From contig JAPZUF010000021.1 of the NCBI GenBank assembly GCA_027533395.1, positions 1-43,855 on the forward strand: a DNA stretch of 43,855 nt, read 5' to 3'. This DNA comes from Cyclobacteriaceae bacterium (lineage in GTDB: Bacteria; Bacteroidota; Bacteroidia; Cytophagales; Cyclobacteriaceae). Both the position numbers and the translations under genes were made by a program. The notes under the pieces were generated by a model, which saw nothing but the letters and a program-made list of their open reading frames with translations, ran no database searches and was not told where the DNA came from. Every line of letters starts with the position of its first letter. Within the stretch, counting starts at the first letter, position 1. This document shows, piece by piece, positions 8,330 through 15,002 of the stretch.

Positions 8330-8654
8330 AGTATTGTCGCTTTATATTTTCAGCTCTTTTAATTTCTTTTTCTGGAGTTTTTTGAGTTTTCTTTTGAAAC
8401 CCATGACCGATCACAACTAAATTATTGTTATCGAAAAAACAGAATATTCTGAATATGTTACTACCCAATTGTACTCTTATCTCGTAAAGTCCGCTAGAAT
8501 TTTCTATATGCTTTAAATACACCTCCGGAATTCTTTCAAGCTCTTCAATTATCTTAAGTGTAAAAAGAATTTTCTTTTGAACTTTTTTCGACTGGACCTC
8601 ATAAAAATTTTGAAAATAGTTTTCATAGAAGAGGAGTTTGCGAAAACTTTCCAC
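8298..8654 (-). CDS. RelE/HigB-type toxin (phage-derived Gp49-like family)
   Basis: 118 residues. The fold signature of the Gp49-like/HigB family is clear: FYEVQSKKVQKKILFTLKII, then KHIENSSGLYEIRVQLGSNIFRIFCFF, then NLVVIGHGFQKKTQKTPEKEI. Members usually cleave mRNA at the ribosome. The start is GTG at 8652-8654, and no Met occurs anywhere in the frame, so the non-ATG start is forced unless the protein begins further in. The -7 box TACCTTTG ends four bases before this GTG, so the mRNA may be leaderless. Downstream the antitoxin gene overlaps by 32 bases. Confidence 0.88.
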   Translation of the reverse strand: MESFRKLLFYENYFQNFYEVQSKKVQKKILFTLKIIEELERIPEVYLKHIENSSGLYEIRVQLGSNIFRIFCFFDNNNLVVIGHGFQKKTQKTPEKEIKRAENIKRQYYEEKKINYSK

Positions 8655-8674
8655 TTTTCAAAGGTATGAAAAGT
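8653..8674. promoter_or_regulatory. Candidate antitoxin operator overlapping promoter and start codon
   Basis: Perfect 8-base inverted repeat ACTTTTCA (8653-8660) and TGAAAAGT (8667-8674) with a 6-base spacer. It contains the whole -7 box and its left arm reaches into the GTG start codon. This fits autorepression by a dimeric XRE antitoxin. The geometry is seen; the binding is inferred. Confidence 0.6.
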
Positions 8675-8689
8675 AGTCCGAAAAGACAA
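8659..8689 (-). promoter_or_regulatory. Toxin-antitoxin promoter (TTG-N20-TACCTTTG)
   Basis: On the minus strand TTG (8687-8689) is followed after exactly 20 bases by TACCTTTG (8659-8666), an excellent match to the Bacteroidota promoter pattern. The expected start of transcription (about 8651-8655) falls on the toxin start codon. Confidence 0.7.
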
Positions 8690-8703
8690 CCGTTTTTTTT
8701 TAA

Positions 8704-8719
8704 CCTTTAGTACTAAAGG
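8704..8719. promoter_or_regulatory. Perfect 16-base palindrome upstream of the toxin promoter
   Basis: CCTTTAGTACTAAAGG is a perfect palindrome about 15 bases upstream of the toxin-antitoxin -33 element. No T-run follows it on the minus strand and the plus side lacks one too, so it does not look like a sixA terminator. A second operator is possible. Confidence 0.4.
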
Positions 8720-8832
8720 AACAGTACATTTTAGTTAAACCAAATATTTATGATTAAAAACAAGATATTTATTTGAGACCATTCTTTTCCTAGGTACAAA
8801 TAATAAAGATTATAGATGGAGGTAATAATTAA

Positions 8833-9330
8833 TCAATCATTTTTGCTTTTCGGATAATCGTAAAAAAGTAATTCACCTCTTTTCCAATCCAATTGCTTCC
8901 AATCATCTATTTTAAATTTAAAAGCAACGATGCCAGTGGTGGGGATGTTCTCAATTCTCCAGTCGCTTAAACGATTGGCTAATTCAGTTAGCCCAGGGTT
9001 ATGACCTACCAACATAACGGTTGGATAATGGTTGGGAACTTGTTGTAATACATCCAACATTTTATCAGAAGTTGCATGATATAATTCTGCTCTTTTTTGA
9101 ATTTGATTTTCCGGAAAGTTTAAAATTTCTGCAAAGCGTTTGGCTGTTGCCATCGTGCGTTTGGCTGTGCTGCTAAGCATGTGTGTAATCAATACATCTT
9201 TTTCTTTTAGTCGCTTGGCCATGCGAGGCGCATCGCGTTTGCCTCTTTCATTTAACGGTCGAGAGAAATCATCAAGCAAAGGATTATCCCAACTTGATTT
9301 TGCATGCCTTACAAGAAAAAGGAATTTCAT
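8833..9330 (-). CDS. sixA: SixA-like histidine phosphatase
   Basis: 165 residues of the histidine phosphatase (phosphoglycerate mutase-like) superfamily. The catalytic FLVRHAKSSW (Arg8, His9) is at the N-terminus, followed by DDFSRPLNERGKRDAPRMA, SSTAKRT and VGHNPGL (His110). This short form is typical of SixA, which removes phosphate from phosphohistidine in phosphorelay proteins in E. coli; other small phosphoester substrates are possible. The gene is monocistronic and is followed by the toxin-antitoxin promoter region. Family is firm, substrate inferred. Confidence 0.88.
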   Translation of the reverse strand: MKFLFLVRHAKSSWDNPLLDDFSRPLNERGKRDAPRMAKRLKEKDVLITHMLSSTAKRTMATAKRFAEILNFPENQIQKRAELYHATSDKMLDVLQQVPNHYPTVMLVGHNPGLTELANRLSDWRIENIPTTGIVAFKFKIDDWKQLDWKRGELLFYDYPKSKND

Positions 9331-9666
9331 GAGTAAATCTTTAAAAAAATTTAAAACAAAAGTTAATCAAATCGCAGTATAAATTAATGCAGATTTTCCT
9401 TTAGAAACCAAACACTTCTATTAAATGGTATTACCGTTATGGTGATCAATCATACAATCCTATAAAATTTTTATGTTTCTAACTTGATGTCTTATCATTA
9501 ATTTCATGTACACAATTTTGTTATGGTACGGATTAGTAGTGAAAGAAAGATTTGTTTTCATTTCGTTTCAACTTTAAGGAGAGCTAAGAATCCTCTTTTC
9601 AGATGAACTGAATCATTTGCTTTTCGATTCATTTGTTTCAAAAAAGATTACAACTAATTTTAAAAT
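9331..9666. other. Gene-free divergent intergenic region
   Basis: 336 bases between sixA (minus) and the DUF486 gene (plus). It is strongly AT-rich. I see no open frame of note, no perfect TAnnTTTG box and no stem-loop of convincing strength. It presumably holds both promoters. Confidence 0.5.
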
Positions 9667-10035
9667 ATGAAAGCATTATATACCATCGTTCTGCTTGTGT
9701 TATCCAATACATTTATGACATTGGCCTGGTATGGCCACTTGCGCTTTAAAGACATGAAGTGGAGTGAAAATTTAGGTTTGTTTGGCATTGTACTTATCAG
9801 TTGGGGAATCGCCTTCTTCGAATATTTGTTGCAAGTACCTGCCAATAGATTAGGTTTTAAAGGAAACAATGGCCCGTTCTCTTTAGTTGAATTAAAAGTG
9901 TTACAAGAAGTAATCACCCTTTCTGTTTTTCTAATTTTTACCTTTATCTTCTTTAAAAATGAAACTTTTAAATGGAACCATGCTGTTGGTTTTCTGCTAT
10001 TGATTTTGGCTGTTTATTTCATTTTTAAAAAATGA
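9667..10035 (+). CDS. DUF486 (DMT-like) small membrane protein
   Basis: 122 residues with four predicted membrane helices at about 3-22, 38-56, 78-98 and 103-120. The motifs NTFMTLAWYGHL, SWGIAFFEYLLQVPANRLG and LKVLQEVITL are characteristic of PF04342 (DUF486), a family of small multidrug-resistance-like proteins of unknown substrate. Length matches the family. The next gene lies about 107 bases downstream, with only a weak stem-loop (CTGT/ACAG) between. Confidence 0.9.
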   Translation: MKALYTIVLLVLSNTFMTLAWYGHLRFKDMKWSENLGLFGIVLISWGIAFFEYLLQVPANRLGFKGNNGPFSLVELKVLQEVITLSVFLIFTFIFFKNETFKWNHAVGFLLLILAVYFIFKK

Positions 10036-10142
10036 TGCTGTAAAACAGTTTTGTTTTGCTTATATTCATATCAATAACTTCCTATTAAACTTGTTTGATT
10101 GCTTTAGAAATCATTATCTCCAATTTGAAAAGATAAAAGTTT

Positions 10143-11165
10143 ATGAAAAATCTATTTCTTATCTCCATTGTTGCGGTTGGCTTGGCTGCTTGCCAAAAAA
10201 AATCTAAAAACGCTGAACCAATAACTTTTCAAAAAGCGATGGGTACGTATGAAGGTATTATGCCATGTGCAGACTGTTCAGTCATTTTCACACACCTAGA
10301 ATTACTTGATTCAGTAACCTATTTGAAAGAAACACGGTACATCGGTAAAAGCAGAAAAACCTTTCATACTAAAGGAAGTTGGAAAATTATAAATGACTCT
10401 ACTGTTCAACTTAATAGTTCAGGATTACAAGAATTCTACACCTTTAAAAATGCAAAACTAACTATACAAAATGCAGAAGGTAAAAACCTAGGCAATACAT
10501 CTTTAATGCAAGCCATGTATCAACCTAAATTAAAAAGTGATTCAACTTTTCTATTTGAAGCCAATGGTGAACAAGCAAGTTGGCGTTTATTAGCCAACGC
10601 AGAACGAGTTATTTTTGTAACCGACAACAACGATTCTCTTGCTTTTGTTAAACCTGTGTATGAACAAACCGAAGCAGAGGTTACTATTCAGGCACAACTC
10701 TACAATGAAAGTATTAAAGTAACTCTTAAAAGTTTAGGATGCATTAACAACAATCAGAGTTATCAAACCTATGTTACACAAATAGATTGGAAAGAAAAAT
10801 TATATAATGGTTGTGGAGACATGCTCAACGAAAACCAAATACACGGTAAGTGGGTTGCAGAAGAAATTAGTGGTTGGAGTTTTCCAAAAGATAATAAACA
10901 AGAACAAGTTCCATTTATTATTTTCAATCCATTTACAAAGAGTGTAAGTGGGTTTACCGGATGTAATCGTTTTTCAGGAACCTATAAGCAAACTCAAAAT
11001 TCATTAGACTTTGACGCTTTGGCTTCAACTAAAATGTATTGCAATGGTAGTGCTGAGAATTTTTTCTTGCAAGCATTAAAAGAGGCAAATGCTTTTGAGT
11101 TAAGAAATGACAATCTAATCATTAAAAAAGAGGATGAGGTATTGATGGTTTTGCATGCTGAATAA
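10143..11165 (+). CDS. NlpE-META domain lipoprotein
   Basis: 340 residues. The lipobox LAAC (Cys17) marks a lipoprotein. Residues about 30-130 form an NlpE N-terminal-like domain with the CxxC motif PCADC (Cys42, Cys45). Residues about 130-225 are a second beta region like the COG3650-type domain often found between the two. Residues about 230-340 are a META/HslJ domain: IHGKWVAEEISGW, then FTGCNRFSGTYK, then STKMYC. In E. coli, NlpE senses lipoprotein-trafficking and copper/redox stress, and META proteins are linked to stress survival. The AraC-type gene starts 38 bases downstream, suggesting one transcript. Location at the envelope is well supported; a sensory role is inferred. Confidence 0.87.
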   Translation: MKNLFLISIVAVGLAACQKKSKNAEPITFQKAMGTYEGIMPCADCSVIFTHLELLDSVTYLKETRYIGKSRKTFHTKGSWKIINDSTVQLNSSGLQEFYTFKNAKLTIQNAEGKNLGNTSLMQAMYQPKLKSDSTFLFEANGEQASWRLLANAERVIFVTDNNDSLAFVKPVYEQTEAEVTIQAQLYNESIKVTLKSLGCINNNQSYQTYVTQIDWKEKLYNGCGDMLNENQIHGKWVAEEISGWSFPKDNKQEQVPFIIFNPFTKSVSGFTGCNRFSGTYKQTQNSLDFDALASTKMYCNGSAENFFLQALKEANAFELRNDNLIIKKEDEVLMVLHAE

Positions 11166-11202
11166 TTACGAACGAAATTAGAAATGAGATTGTTGAGTCT
11201 TT

Positions 11203-11580
11203 ATGCAAGAAACACTTACAGCCAGCCTACGACAAAAGCAAATTGTTGAAGCTTACGAAAAAGCTTTAGATATGCACATGCTCGAATTGCGCGAAGGAAA
11301 AGCAGAACGAACACTTGAGATAGCTGATTTCGCAAATAAATTAAATATTCATCCTACACACCTTAGCAACACATTGCACCAAGCTTTGTCACAATCTCCA
11401 TGCGACATTTACGAAAATAAATTACTGGCATTAGCAAAAGATTTATTAGCAGATTATAACAAAAGCATTAAGGAAATAGCCATGCAATTGTGTTACGATC
11501 CTTCTAACTTCACTAAATTTTTTAAAGCCTACGAAGGCAAAACACCTAAACAATATAGACAAGAACTCCTAAAACTCTGA
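11203..11580 (+). CDS. Minimal AraC-family regulator (DNA-binding domain only)
   Basis: 125 residues, about 40% of a normal AraC protein. It consists of a short N-terminal helix region and both helix-turn-helix units: IADFANKLNIHPTHLSNTLH, then SIKEIAMQLCYDPSNFTKFF and the conserved C-terminal KTPKQYRQ. There is no ligand-binding domain. It lies 38 bases after the NlpE-META gene and directly before two direct repeats 21 bp apart that precede the SDR gene, so local control of the SDR gene is likely. Stand-alone AraC domains of this type exist in Bacteroidota. Confidence 0.87.
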   Translation: MQETLTASLRQKQIVEAYEKALDMHMLELREGKAERTLEIADFANKLNIHPTHLSNTLHQALSQSPCDIYENKLLALAKDLLADYNKSIKEIAMQLCYDPSNFTKFFKAYEGKTPKQYRQELLKL

Positions 11581-11617
11581 AGTGCTCACCATTTTTCAGG
11601 AAGTGTTCACCATTTTT
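11581..11617 (+). promoter_or_regulatory. Tandem direct repeats, candidate AraC-type binding site
   Basis: AGTGCTCACCATTTTT (11581-11596) and AGTGTTCACCATTTTT (11602-11617) match in 15 of 16 positions and start exactly 21 bases apart, two helical turns. AraC-type activators typically bind tandem half-sites with this spacing. The downstream copy lies over the -33 region of the SDR promoter, the expected position for an activator. Confidence 0.65.
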
Positions 11618-11633
11618 TTAGTTTTTAATACCT

Positions 11634-11641
11634 GAACTTTG
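11634..11641 (+). promoter_or_regulatory. Candidate -7 box of the SDR gene
   Basis: GAACTTTG matches the TAnnTTTG consensus in the TTTG part only, as expected for a weak, activator-dependent promoter. It is 16 bases downstream of the second direct repeat. A perfect inverted repeat, GTTCTGTT (11641-11648) and AACAGAAC (11654-11661), covers the expected start site and ends at the ATG. Confidence 0.45.
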
Positions 11642-11661
11642 TTCTGTTAAACAAACAGAAC

Positions 11662-12420
11662 ATGCAAAATAAAATCGCAATCATTACAGGAGGTTCCAGA
11701 GGTTTAGGTAAAGAAATGGCTTTTGCATTAGCCAAAAATGGAAATGACATCATCATTACATACAACAAAAATGAAAACCTAGCCAAGCAAGTTGTAGAAG
11801 AGATTAATCGCTTAGGACAAAAAGCTGCAGCTTTACCATTTGATGCAGAAAATTTTTCATCGCTTTCTTCCTTTATAGAAAAAGTAAAACAAACTCTAAA
11901 GCAAACTTTTCAACAAGAGCAATTTCATTTTCTTGTTAATAATGCTGGGATAGGTGCTACTATTCCTATTCAACAAGCAACTGAACAAGATTTCGATCGA
12001 TTTTTAAATGTACATTTTAAAAGTATTTATTTCTTAACACAAGGTTTATTACCGGTGATGGCTGAGGGAGGAAGCATTATCAATATTTCTACAGGTACCA
12101 CTCGTTTTTGTGTTCCGGGCTACTCCATCTATTCAAGTATGAAATCGGCCATCGAAACATTTACAAAGTATGTTGCCAAAGAATACGGACAAAGAGGCAT
12201 TCGTGCAAACGTTGTTGCACCGGGTCCGGTGGAAACAGATTTTAATGAGGCAGCTATCAGAAATAGTCCACAGATGAAAAGTTTTCTATCAAGTCTTTCA
12301 CCTTTAAACCGCGTGGGTTACAGCGATGATATTGGTGGCGTTGTGGCTTTCTTATGCAGCGATCAAGCACGATGGATTAATGGACAGCGGATTGAAGTGA
12401 GCGGAGGTATTAACCTTTAA
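11662..12420 (+). CDS. SDR-family NAD(P)-dependent oxidoreductase (FabG-like)
   Basis: 252 residues, a normal classical SDR length. The cofactor motif TGGSRGLG is at 9-16, NNAG at 93-96, and the catalytic set Ser143, Tyr157, Lys161 (GYSIYSSMK) is complete. The ending NGQRIEVSGGINL is typical of FabG-like 3-oxoacyl reductases and related dehydrogenases. The substrate cannot be told. The upstream AraC-type gene and the direct repeats suggest inducible expression, unlike housekeeping fabG. A terminator follows. Confidence 0.9.
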   Translation: MQNKIAIITGGSRGLGKEMAFALAKNGNDIIITYNKNENLAKQVVEEINRLGQKAAALPFDAENFSSLSSFIEKVKQTLKQTFQQEQFHFLVNNAGIGATIPIQQATEQDFDRFLNVHFKSIYFLTQGLLPVMAEGGSIINISTGTTRFCVPGYSIYSSMKSAIETFTKYVAKEYGQRGIRANVVAPGPVETDFNEAAIRNSPQMKSFLSSLSPLNRVGYSDDIGGVVAFLCSDQARWINGQRIEVSGGINL

Positions 12421-12438
12421 AATCAATAACAACACACT

Positions 12439-12462
12439 AAAGCCGGATTTCCGACTTTTTTT
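12439..12462 (+). terminator. Rho-independent terminator after the SDR gene
   Basis: AAAGCCGG (12439-12446), loop ATTT, CCGACTTT (12451-12458) with one C-A mismatch, then a run of T. It closes the SDR transcript and separates it from the DGPF/ECF42 module. Confidence 0.75.
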
Positions 12463-12570
12463 ATGCTCAATCAAATTACTTTGTAATAAGAATTCTGAAA
12501 AATAATTTCTACATTTTGTCCTGATCCACCACTATTTTTCGTCATACCATTATTAAACCAACTAATCAAT

Positions 12571-12927
12571 ATGAAAGACTTCATGCTTATCTTCAGAAAC
12601 TCAATGAGAGAACAAGAAAACTTTGTGAATCAATCCCCGGAAGAAATGGATAAAGAAATGCAACTGTGGCAAAAATGGATGGAGAAATTAGGTGCCAATG
12701 GCAGTGGTGGAGAAGGTAATCCGTTGCTTCCGGAAGGAAAAGTAATACGTGGTACAAAACATTTTGTAACAGATGGCCCATTTATAGAAGGAAAAGATTT
12801 AGTAGGTGGCTATATGATTATTAAAGCAAAAGATTTAGAACATGCAACACAACTATCCCTTGATTGTCCGCACCTTGCTTTTGAAGACAGCACAGTTGAA
12901 GTAAGAGAAATCATAGCCATCGGATAA
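12571..12927 (+). CDS. YCII/DGPF-domain protein
   Basis: 118 residues. The start KDFMLIFRNS, the VTDGPFIEGKDLVGGYMII stretch (DGPF motif) and the ending STVEVREI place it in the YCII-related DGPF family (PF03795). These small ferredoxin-like proteins have no proven biochemical role. They are the typical genomic partners of ECF42 sigma factors, and an ECF42-type gene lies two genes downstream here. A 2-base gap separates it from the next gene. Upstream, TACATTTTG near 12512 resembles a -7 box with one extra T. Confidence 0.9.
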   Translation: MKDFMLIFRNSMREQENFVNQSPEEMDKEMQLWQKWMEKLGANGSGGEGNPLLPEGKVIRGTKHFVTDGPFIEGKDLVGGYMIIKAKDLEHATQLSLDCPHLAFEDSTVEVREIIAIG

Positions 12928-12929
12928 AC

Positions 12930-13358
12930 ATGAGAAAAATATTTTTAATGTTATTGTTGCTAACCAGTTTGGCCTGCACAACAAGCATCGATGTTGAAAA
13001 AGAAAATGAAAAAGCCATTAGAAAATTGTTTGAATCGTTTAATCAACATAACTGGCAAGCTATGGCCGATTGTTACGAAGACACCGCTACTTTTTTAGAT
13101 CCATCGTTTGGTGTAGAATCTGTTCGCTTAACAAAAGCTGATATTGTAAAGAAGTATGAAGATATGGAAAATCAAATTCCGGATATCAGAGATAGTGTAT
13201 TAACAATAATGGCAAACGAAGATCAAGTGTGGGTTGAGTTTATTTCGAAAGGAAAAATAAATGATTCAATTCAGCTTTATGTTCCCATTGCCACTCATTT
13301 CACTTTAAAAAATGGAAAAGTGATAAAAGATAACACCTACTATTCTGCCTGCGACTAA
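12930..13358 (+). CDS. NTF2/SnoaL-like lipoprotein
   Basis: 142 residues. The signal ends in a lipobox-like TSLAC (Cys16). The mature domain has the NTF2-like pattern: ENEKAIRKLFESFNQHNWQAMADCYEDTATFLDP at the start and FTLKNGKVIKDNTYY near the end. NTF2-like folds serve as small-ligand binding or catalytic pockets. It lies 2 bases after the DGPF gene and ahead of the ECF42-type sigma gene, so the three probably form one operon. A lipid-anchored member in this module is uncommon as far as I know. Confidence 0.82.
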   Translation: MRKIFLMLLLLTSLACTTSIDVEKENEKAIRKLFESFNQHNWQAMADCYEDTATFLDPSFGVESVRLTKADIVKKYEDMENQIPDIRDSVLTIMANEDQVWVEFISKGKINDSIQLYVPIATHFTLKNGKVIKDNTYYSACD

Positions 13359-13425
13359 TACAGATATCATTTATCTCACAAAAGCAAAGCATGAGCATAT
13401 TTTTAAATATGCTTATGCACCTATT

Positions 13426-14640
13426 ATGGCTTGGCTTACAAAAGTATTAGGAACAAAACACCTAAGCCTAGCTGAAGATATTGCACAAGAAACTTTTATA
13501 AAAGCATTCGAATGTTGGAAGTTAAAAGGAATTCCGGATAATCCACACGCCTGGTTATTTACAGTAGCGCGTAACCATGCTATTGATCTACTTCGAAAAA
13601 TGAAGAGAGAAAAAAGATTGCTGGATGAAAATAAATTTCAACTACAAAATGAAAATGATTTTTCAACCAATTCATATGCAGACTATTCTCATCAAATATT
13701 CAAGGATGAACAGCTAAATCTCATGTTTATTTGTTGTGATCCAACAATTCCAGAAGAATCTCAAATTGCTTTAATCCTGAAAATATTTTGTGGCTTAAGT
13801 ACAAAAGAAATAGCTCGTGCATTTCGTATCCCAGAAGAAACAATACAAAAAAGAATCTATCGAGCACATAAAGCCCTAAAAGTGGCTCAGCCCGCAATTA
13901 AACAACTGTCCACAACTGAATTACTGAAACGTTTACCGGTTGTGCTCCACATTTTGTATTTACTTTTCAATGAAGGATATCACTCAGGCAAAACAGACTT
14001 ACCCATTCGCGATGAATTAGTAGAAGACGCTATGCGCTTATGTTGGCAGATCTGTGAATCAAAAGAAATTGATCATTTCGATTCTTATGCATTAATGTCT
14101 TTGTTTTGTTTTCATGCTTCTCGATTATATGGCAGAGTGGATGAAGAAGGTTTATTGCTTGATTTTAAAAATCAAGACAGAAGCAAATGGAATAAAGAAT
14201 TAATCAAAATGGGTAAAACCCTATTAATAAAATCTTCTGAAAGAAATGTTTCGAATGTCTATTTTTTTGAAGCTGCCATTTCTTATGAATATTGTATATC
14301 TAAGCGTTATGAAGATATTCATTGGGAGAATGTTATTGATGGATATAATCGACTTCTGTCTATACAGAACTCACCACATTATCAAATACAAAAGGTTATA
14401 GCTTTAGGCGAAATGCATGGACCAGAATTGGGTTTAGAAGAATTGAATAAGATAGATGACAAAGTAAGAAAACATAATTTAGTTTACTTTTTAGCAAAGG
14501 CTAAATGGTTAATGGATTTACAGAGGTATCAAGAAGCCATTGAGGCATTTCATAATGCACTGGAATTAACTAATCTTCCTGCTGAGATTAATTACATCCA
14601 CAATAAGATAACGCAGTTAAAAAAAGAGAAGTTCGACTAG
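13426..14640 (+). CDS. ECF42-type RNA polymerase sigma factor with C-terminal extension
   Basis: 404 residues from the first ATG. The region-2 motif is LAEDIAQETFIKAFECWKLKGIPDNPHAWLFTVARN and region 4 is STKEIARAFRIPEETIQKRIYRA. A long C-terminal extension (about 150-404) includes LYLLFNEGYHSG and TPR-like repeats, the hallmark of ECF42 (COG4941). ECF42 members are encoded beside DGPF proteins, as here. The frame stays open upstream to a stop at 13324-13326. The residues before the ATG (HEHIFKYAYAPI) look like the missing conserved start of region 2, so translation may begin at a non-ATG codon such as ATT 13369. The stop overlaps that of the convergent gene. Confidence 0.92.
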   Translation: MAWLTKVLGTKHLSLAEDIAQETFIKAFECWKLKGIPDNPHAWLFTVARNHAIDLLRKMKREKRLLDENKFQLQNENDFSTNSYADYSHQIFKDEQLNLMFICCDPTIPEESQIALILKIFCGLSTKEIARAFRIPEETIQKRIYRAHKALKVAQPAIKQLSTTELLKRLPVVLHILYLLFNEGYHSGKTDLPIRDELVEDAMRLCWQICESKEIDHFDSYALMSLFCFHASRLYGRVDEEGLLLDFKNQDRSKWNKELIKMGKTLLIKSSERNVSNVYFFEAAISYEYCISKRYEDIHWENVIDGYNRLLSIQNSPHYQIQKVIALGEMHGPELGLEELNKIDDKVRKHNLVYFLAKAKWLMDLQRYQEAIEAFHNALELTNLPAEINYIHNKITQLKKEKFD

Positions 14641-15002
14641 CGAACTTCCCACATTAATGAATATCGAGCAAACTCTTTGCTTTTTAGTTGTAGATCAGTT
14701 ATAAAAGGTCCTCCTTTTTGGTCGACCAATAAATTGAATTCTCCTAACTTCTTCCTAAAAAAAAGAAAATCGTGTTCCCATAATTCAATAGCAATTGTAT
14801 GATTCGGTTTTACTTCAACATCCTTTTCAATATTCAATTGAATTTGTGTCATCTGCTTTAAGCAAGCAAAGAAACTTTTCTTCTGAGGCCAAATCTTTCG
14901 ACCTTTCATTTTTAAGAAAATCTCATCACCATTTTGTTCGGTTTGAAAGTGAGCTTGTAATTGAATAAGTTGTAAGGTTCCATCTTGATTTTCAGACGTC
15001 AT
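14637..15002 (-). CDS. Small C2-like protein of unknown function
   Basis: 121 residues, no signal peptide or membrane segment, many predicted beta strands. GDEIFLKMKGRKIWPQKK, then TIAIELWEHD, then RKKLGEFNLLV looks like a C2-like beta-sandwich pattern I associate with small Bacteroidota proteins. Its ATG overlaps the stop of the upstream AraC gene (ATGA, 14999-15002), implying translational coupling. Its stop codon shares CTAG with that of the convergent sigma factor. Function is unknown; as the partner of an AraC regulator it may be its target or effector. Confidence 0.72.
   Translation of the reverse strand: MTSENQDGTLQLIQLQAHFQTEQNGDEIFLKMKGRKIWPQKKSFFACLKQMTQIQLNIEKDVEVKPNHTIAIELWEHDFLFFRKKLGEFNLLVDQKGGPFITDLQLKSKEFARYSLMWEVR

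Noticed and set aside
9660-9917. 85-codon antisense frame over the DUF486 gene
   Set aside because: Shadow of a well-recognised membrane protein.
13391-13450. Short ATG frame (MSIFLNM...) upstream of the sigma factor, read as a frameshifted start
   Set aside because: It is in a different frame, ends quickly, and does not resemble ECF42; the in-frame upstream residues fit better.
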